Shown here piece by piece: positions 58,702 through 64,000 of a DNA stretch of 64,000 nt. Within the stretch, counting starts at the first letter, position 1. Every line of letters begins with the position of its first letter. The notes beneath the pieces were generated by a model. It had not been told where the DNA came from. It saw only the letters and a list, made by a program, of their open reading frames with translations, and made no database searches. Position numbers and translations under genes: made by a program. This DNA is from Dendrolimus kikuchii (lineage: Eukaryota; Arthropoda; Insecta; Lepidoptera; Lasiocampidae), in the NCBI GenBank assembly GCA_019925095.2, contig CM034412.1, forward strand, positions 12,810,001 to 12,874,000. Reading direction: 5' to 3'.

Positions 58702-60186
58702 ATGCCTACCAAATCGCAATCTGCCATCTTTATGCAAACCCATAAGTACATAACTTTCCTATTAGAGATAGCTAACCTTATATTAAAAGGAGACAAAAAG
58801 TATAGTGTAAACGATTTCATAGGGCGCTTTACAAAATTGGACGATATAAAGGGCAAGTTGGATACAGTATATTATGAGATCTTGGACTCTAAAGACCTTG
58901 ACGACAAAGTGGAAAAATGGTACTTTGACTACTACACCTCGGCTATAGAAGCATATGAAAAAATTTTGGTGGCAAACATCACCATCAGCTCAAGCATCAA
59001 ACCAAGCTCGCCCACATTCTCCACGTCTACTGTTCTGCCCAAAATAGATCTACCCAAATTTTCTTCCAAGCTTGAGGATTGGCCATCTTTCATAACAATT
59101 TTCAAAAGCCTTACGGACACTGCCGGTAATTTGTCAGGTGCAGTTAAATTACACTATTTATTTTCTTGCCTCTCCGGAGAAGCTCTCAGTATGGTATCAC
59201 ACCTCAAGGTTACCGATGAGAACTACGATGTAGCGATGACAACACTTGCCAATCGCTACGAAAATCGCCGAGTTCTCATTGATAGGTTTATAGATATGAT
59301 ACTAGAGTTACCCCACATCACCACCCGCTCACAAATCAGACAGTTATTTTTAGCCCCTCTTATTTCAACCCAATCGGCGCTTAAAAACCTAAACTTACCA
59401 CTACATGACTCAGACTACGTCCTAGTGTCAATAGTAGTGCGGAAGTTAAAGGGCGAGCTTCGCACATTATTTGAACGAACGCATGGGTCTTCAGACACTC
59501 TGCCCACCTTAAAGGATGTAATCACATTCTTAGAAGACCATGCACGTTGCACAGAAACTGAGACATATAACCCACCCCCCCCTCCCCTCAGCCCGACATA
59601 CAGACAAACTGAACGTGCTTCTCCCTCAGCACGGTACCAACCACGCGCTTCTGCACCCAGACCAGAAATTCGGCACGTTCGTTTTCAGCCCACTACTTCC
59701 GTCCGCCCACCTTTAACGCGCCCTGCATATCCTCTACAAAGTCAAGCGTACCCTGTACAGTACGCTCAAGGATACCCACAGTCTACACAATATTTCGAGC
59801 CCATAGCACAAGATTCCGCCCACCCACCAGCACCGACCAATAATTATTACTGCCCTTGGTGTCACGTTAGAGGACACAGGTTGCTGAACTGCGGTGAATA
59901 CCTAAGACAGCCTACGCAAGGGCGCTGGGATTTTATCCAAGCTCATGAACGGTGCCGTAAGTGTCTAGGACCCCATTACTCTGACGAGTGCAGATCCACA
60001 GGACGGTGTAGAGAATGTGATAGCGAGAAACACCATACCACCTTACATCGCAGTGGCTTTGAATCACCCACATATGACAATTCTCACCTCTTGCCCCCAC
60101 AACTAAGAGGACAAGAACACACCCGCCCAACCACGGAATCAAGAAACTCTTCTCGTCGTAATTCACCTATTAATTCACAACAATGA
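58702..60186 (+). CDS. gag: BEL/Pao gag (plus copy), ends in leaky UGA
   Basis: 494 aa, identical in sequence to the gag of the minus copy: DUF1759-like region, Pro-rich linker (TYNPPPPPLSPTY), and three zinc-knuckle-like motifs near residues 380-450. The stop is CAA TGA CTA at 60184-60186, followed without any other stop by pol in the same frame. ATG 58702 is preferred over the longer upstream frame, which runs through a homopolymer palindrome. Confidence 0.93.
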   Translation: MPTKSQSAIFMQTHKYITFLLEIANLILKGDKKYSVNDFIGRFTKLDDIKGKLDTVYYEILDSKDLDDKVEKWYFDYYTSAIEAYEKILVANITISSSIKPSSPTFSTSTVLPKIDLPKFSSKLEDWPSFITIFKSLTDTAGNLSGAVKLHYLFSCLSGEALSMVSHLKVTDENYDVAMTTLANRYENRRVLIDRFIDMILELPHITTRSQIRQLFLAPLISTQSALKNLNLPLHDSDYVLVSIVVRKLKGELRTLFERTHGSSDTLPTLKDVITFLEDHARCTETETYNPPPPPLSPTYRQTERASPSARYQPRASAPRPEIRHVRFQPTTSVRPPLTRPAYPLQSQAYPVQYAQGYPQSTQYFEPIAQDSAHPPAPTNNYYCPWCHVRGHRLLNCGEYLRQPTQGRWDFIQAHERCRKCLGPHYSDECRSTGRCRECDSEKHHTTLHRSGFESPTYDNSHLLPPQLRGQEHTRPTTESRNSSRRNSPINSQQ

Positions 60187-63100
60187 CTACCTGCTACTCA
60201 CTTACACAATACTACACTACACCCACCCATACCATCGCTACAATATACACCATCCACTACATCACGTAAACAAAATAAATCCCAGTTTCATACTCAGCAC
60301 TATGATAATAAAGTTTATCATAATAATCACTTGCCCGGCAGCCCTGTTACTTCCTCTGATAAAGCTAACCAAAATGACAGTCATATTTCAGCACATACTC
60401 AGCACATTACAGTACACGATCCACCAGTTTTATTACCCACTGTGTCCCTAGAACTAGCAGACAACGCTGGAGAATTTCATAAGGCAAGAGCATTATTAGA
60501 CAGCGGTTCCATGCTAACCTTGTTAACTAAAACTATGACACAAAAATTACGTTTGCCTGTCGAGCACACAGAACTAAAAATTACAGGAGTCGGTAATCAG
60601 CAGACTCAAAACTCTAGTTCTTCAACTACCATCACATTCCGCCCTATTCACACCGAAGTCCCAGTAATTAGCGCAAAGGCATACATTCTACCAGATTTGA
60701 CAGGTCTTTTACCATTAACAATGTTACCTGACGTTGTTCCACTCCTCGACTCGACACAGCTTCCCCTAGCAGACTCGTCTTATCGTTTTCAAGCCGCTAT
60801 TGACTTGATTATGGGTTCTGATGTCTTGGGCCAAATTTTGGATGGTAACAAAATTTTTTTGGGCCCCGGCAGGCCAATAGCCTTCGGCACGATCTTCAAT
60901 TTCGCTCTTTTAGGTCCTATCAATCCAAACTACACAAAGCCTGAGCCTCAAGTTAATTCAGCACTAGTAAATATTGACTGTTTACAACCCCAACACTCAA
61001 ATAAAGAAATACACTCCGCTCTGGAGAGATTCTGGGAAGTCGAAGAAGTGCAATCAAAGGACAACTCAACCTCTGACGAGTGTGAGGAGAACTTTCGTTC
61101 TACCACCACACGTGATCCCACAGGGCGATACATAGTATCCCTTCCCTTTCTTACAAAGGCACCTAAGCTCGGTGCAACCCACGCTATTGCACTACGACGA
61201 TTCCTTAATTTGGAGCGCAAACTCCAAAGAGATCCTACCCTCCGCTCAAAATATATCGACTTCATGAAGGAATACATTGACATGGGCCACATGGCTCTTT
61301 GTCACCCCAGCACATTTAAAGGAAAAGACCATTTTTACGTCCCGCATCATGGCATCTTCAAAGCCAACTCTGAAAAACTTCGCACGGTTTTTGATGGCAG
61401 CTGTAAGAGCTCTAATGGTGTCAGTCTTAATGACTGTCTGCACACTGGCCCACCGCTCCAACGTGATATTACTGACATCATTCTAAATTTTCGTACTCAC
61501 AAAGTGGTCTTTAGTACAGACATCCAGATGATGTTTAGAAATATACTAGTTCACCCAGACCACAGACGGTTCCAACTCATTCTATGGCGCTCTTCTCCAG
61601 ATCAACCTCTGCTCACTTACGCCCTGTCCACTGTCACGTATGGCCTACGACCCAGCCCCTTCCTCGCCAATCGATCTATTATACAGCTGGTCACTGATGA
61701 AGGTCACCGTTTTCCCCAGGCTGCACAGGTTCTTACGCACTCCATATTCGTGGATGACATTCTGACTGGGCATGATTCAGTTGACAAGGCAATAGCTCTG
61801 CAGACTGAACTCATTGAGTTACTAGCCCTAGGGGGATTTCATTTGCGAAAGTGGACCTCAAACTCTCGTCAGCTTTTAGAACGCTTCCCGGATGATCAAT
61901 GTGACATACCCAAGGATTTTGATGTTGTACCCGACTCCAATGCAATCAAGGTACTTGGTATGCAATGGATACCCCAAACGGACGAATTTACATATCACAT
62001 TTCGGTACCTACACTGGAAAAATTTACCAAAAGGTCAATACTCAGTACCATCGCTCGTTTATACGATCCTAGTGGATGGATCAGCCCAGTTATTTTCCGC
62101 GCAAAACTGCTCATTCAGCACCTATGGACTCTAAAGTTAGACTGGGATGAATCGGCTCCCAATGATGTCACATTTCAATTTCAGCACATTTTTGAAGACT
62201 TACCTCTACTCTCTGCTCTTCGACTCCCCAGAACAATTTGCACCAGCAAAGATTCCACCTACACCCTACACGGTTTTGCCGATGCATCCGAATCCGGATA
62301 TGCAGCCGCAGTCTATCTTCATGAAACGAATATCACGGGTCAGGTACACGTCAGACTACTTGTTTCTAAATCCAAGGTAGCCCCCATTAAAACCCGACAG
62401 ACTATACCAAAGCTGGAACTTTCAGCTGCACACCTCACTTCGCTGCTCATTTCTCGCGTCTCTGTTCAACTTTCTGCCCACATTACCATTCAGCAACACT
62501 TTTGTTGGTCAGACAGTACTATCGTACTCGCCTGGCTTAAAACTCCTTCTCAATCCCTACAGGTCTTTGAGGCCAATCGAGTCTCTGCCATTGCAGCCAA
62601 TCCATGTAACCCTACTTGGAGACATGTACCCTCAGCTCTTAACCCTGCCGACTGTGCTAGCAGGGGAATATCAGCACAGGAACTCTTAGCCTATGACCTA
62701 TGGTGGTCGCCTACTTGGCTCAAGGCCCCACCTGATACCTGGCCCACGATGCCCCCTGCTTTGGGTCATCACGTACTGCCTGGTCTAAAACCAAGAAAAA
62801 TGGTAGCTCACATCGCGGTTCCTGATCTAGACACGGATTTACTCACGAGATTCAGCTCCTTAGACACACTTGTAGGCGTAACCGCATGTATTAAACGTTT
62901 TGCACACAATTGCTTGGTATCTTCTCACTCTCGCATCGTTGGTCCCATTACCGTAGACGAACGTAAGAAAGCGCTCTTACACTGGGTACGCTCAGTCCAA
63001 CAAAATATGTTCGCTGAAGACATCCACCGACTGCAAACTAACAAATTATGTACAGTGCGAATACAACGCCTCTCGCCCTTTCTCAAGGATGGTCTTCTTA

Positions 63101-64000
63101 GAGTAGGAGGGCGCTTGTCCAACTCAGCCCTTAGATATGACACACAACATCCCCTCATCTTACCCAGTTCAAGCCCCCTTGTGGACCTAATTATAGATCA
63201 TTTCCACACTATACACTGCCACCCGGGCGCAGATACACTACACGCACTACTCCGTCAACAATACTGGATTTTATCTGGAAGGCGAGTCATTCGTCACCGT
63301 GTCTTTAAATGTGTACGCTGTTTTAGGCATCGAGCTCAGCCGAATCCCCCTTTTATGGCCGACCTACCGGCTGATCGAGTCAGCCCACAACCGGTGTTTA
63401 GTCAAGTGTCCACGGATTTTGCCGGACCATTCCTAATTAAATCAAGTACTCTACGCAATGCCAAACTTCTCAAAGGCTACTTTTGTGTTTTCGTTTGTCT
63501 CGCCACCAAGGCAGTGCACTTAGAGGCTGTCTCGGAACTTTCTACGGACGCCTTTTTTGCGGCACTGCAAAGGTTCGTTAGTCGGCGCGGAATCCCTACC
63601 CTAATTCGCTCTGATTGCGGTACAAACTATGTCGGCGCAAGAAATCAGCTCATAGAAGTACAAAACTTCTTAAAGGCCAATGATGATAGAATTACGCACA
63701 AGCTAGCCACACAGCAGATCACATGGTTGCTCAATCCGCCCTCAGCTCCTTCTTTTGGCGGTCTGCACGAGGCAGCCGTGAAATCTACTAAGCAATTACT
63801 CTATCGCGTATTAGGTGAGCAGCATCTGACCTTTGAAGAATTTTCTACACTCTTAGCCCGTATTGAGGCCGTTCTCAACTCTCGACCACTCTGCCCTCTG
63901 TCTTCAGACCCTACAGACTTCGAAGTCCTAACCGCTGGTCATTTCCTTATAGGTCGCCCACTTACCGCATTACCCGAACATTCCCATGAATCCTCTCCTC
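60187..64000 (+). CDS. pol: BEL/Pao pol, 5' complete, open at window end
   Basis: Same frame as gag beyond the UGA. Domains in order: an A17-type protease (LLDSGSM, near 60495); reverse transcriptase with TDIQMMFRNI near 61517 and the FVDD catalytic box near 61747-61758; RNase H (FADASESGYAAAVY near 62275; DSTIVLAW near 62512); integrase with an HHCC zinc finger (HFHTIHCH, then CVRC near 63313) and a DDE core. The core residues are seen as STDFAGP (63415), RSDCGTNYVG (63610) and GGLHEAAVKSTK (63760). I read the frame open to position 64000. It has no own start and is presumably made as a Gag-Pol readthrough product, cleaved by its own protease in the cytoplasmic particle. Confidence 0.9.

Larger units (their letters stand above)
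57404..64000 (+). mobile_element. BEL/Pao LTR retrotransposon, plus copy (runs off window)
   Basis: The 5' LTR is complete. Then come the first few leader bases (tatggtc), a foreign LINE-like segment (57744-58495), the rest of the leader, gag, UGA and a pol open to the window end. It is inverted relative to the minus copy, with the two 5' ends facing each other about 8.4 kb apart. The 3' LTR lies beyond the window. Confidence 0.93.

Overview
The window is insect genomic DNA, most likely from a moth or butterfly (Lepidoptera). This rests on intron-rich genes with an insect-type PP2A scaffold subunit, TC...CTAG Helitrons of the lepidopteran kind, R1-clade, RTE-like and Penelope-like retroelements, BEL/Pao elements, and abundant AT-rich spacer. 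Two host protein-coding genes can be supported. Almost everything else is transposable-element sequence, much of it nested, with target-site duplications that can be read by eye.

Region by region: 1-2.5 kb is spacer with a tiny LINE tail and an old tRNA-derived SINE. At 2528-9548 (minus) lies a complete six-exon gene for the PP2A scaffolding A subunit (590 aa, all phases consistent). Its introns carry SINE-like retroposons, a pair of inverted-repeat elements and a SINE split by a Penelope-like insertion. At 9.7-10.5 kb, just upstream of its start codon, are LTR fragments. At 12276-16119 (minus) is a two-exon gene for a 193-aa multi-pass membrane protein, perhaps TMEM276-like. Its 3.3-kb intron holds a nested SINE pair and a Helitron.

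From 16.6 to 43 kb there is no host gene I can support. The stretch holds a long-palindrome element (17.05-17.33 kb), a Helitron (19.1 kb), a full tRNA-SINE (19.5 kb), R1-clade LINE ends (20.1, 27.8, 39.7 kb), a palindromic Penelope-like copy (21.3 kb), RTE-like fragments, a 4-bp-TSD solo LTR (24.8 kb), a mariner-like element (27.68-30.01 kb) hosting two independent LINE insertions, and a Penelope-like ORF with a GIY-YIG domain (31.2-32.4 kb).

Two almost identical BEL/Pao retrotransposons, inverted and head to head, occupy 42879-48985 (minus) and 57404 to beyond the window end (plus). Both have gag and pol in one frame separated by a single UGA in the leaky context UGA CUA, so Gag-Pol is probably made by stop-codon readthrough. 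The minus copy lost 569 bp of integrase. The plus copy keeps an open pol through the DDE core to the window end, but its 5' leader is replaced by a LINE fragment. Between them lie two abutting Helitrons, another inverted-repeat element, a solo LTR and spacer.
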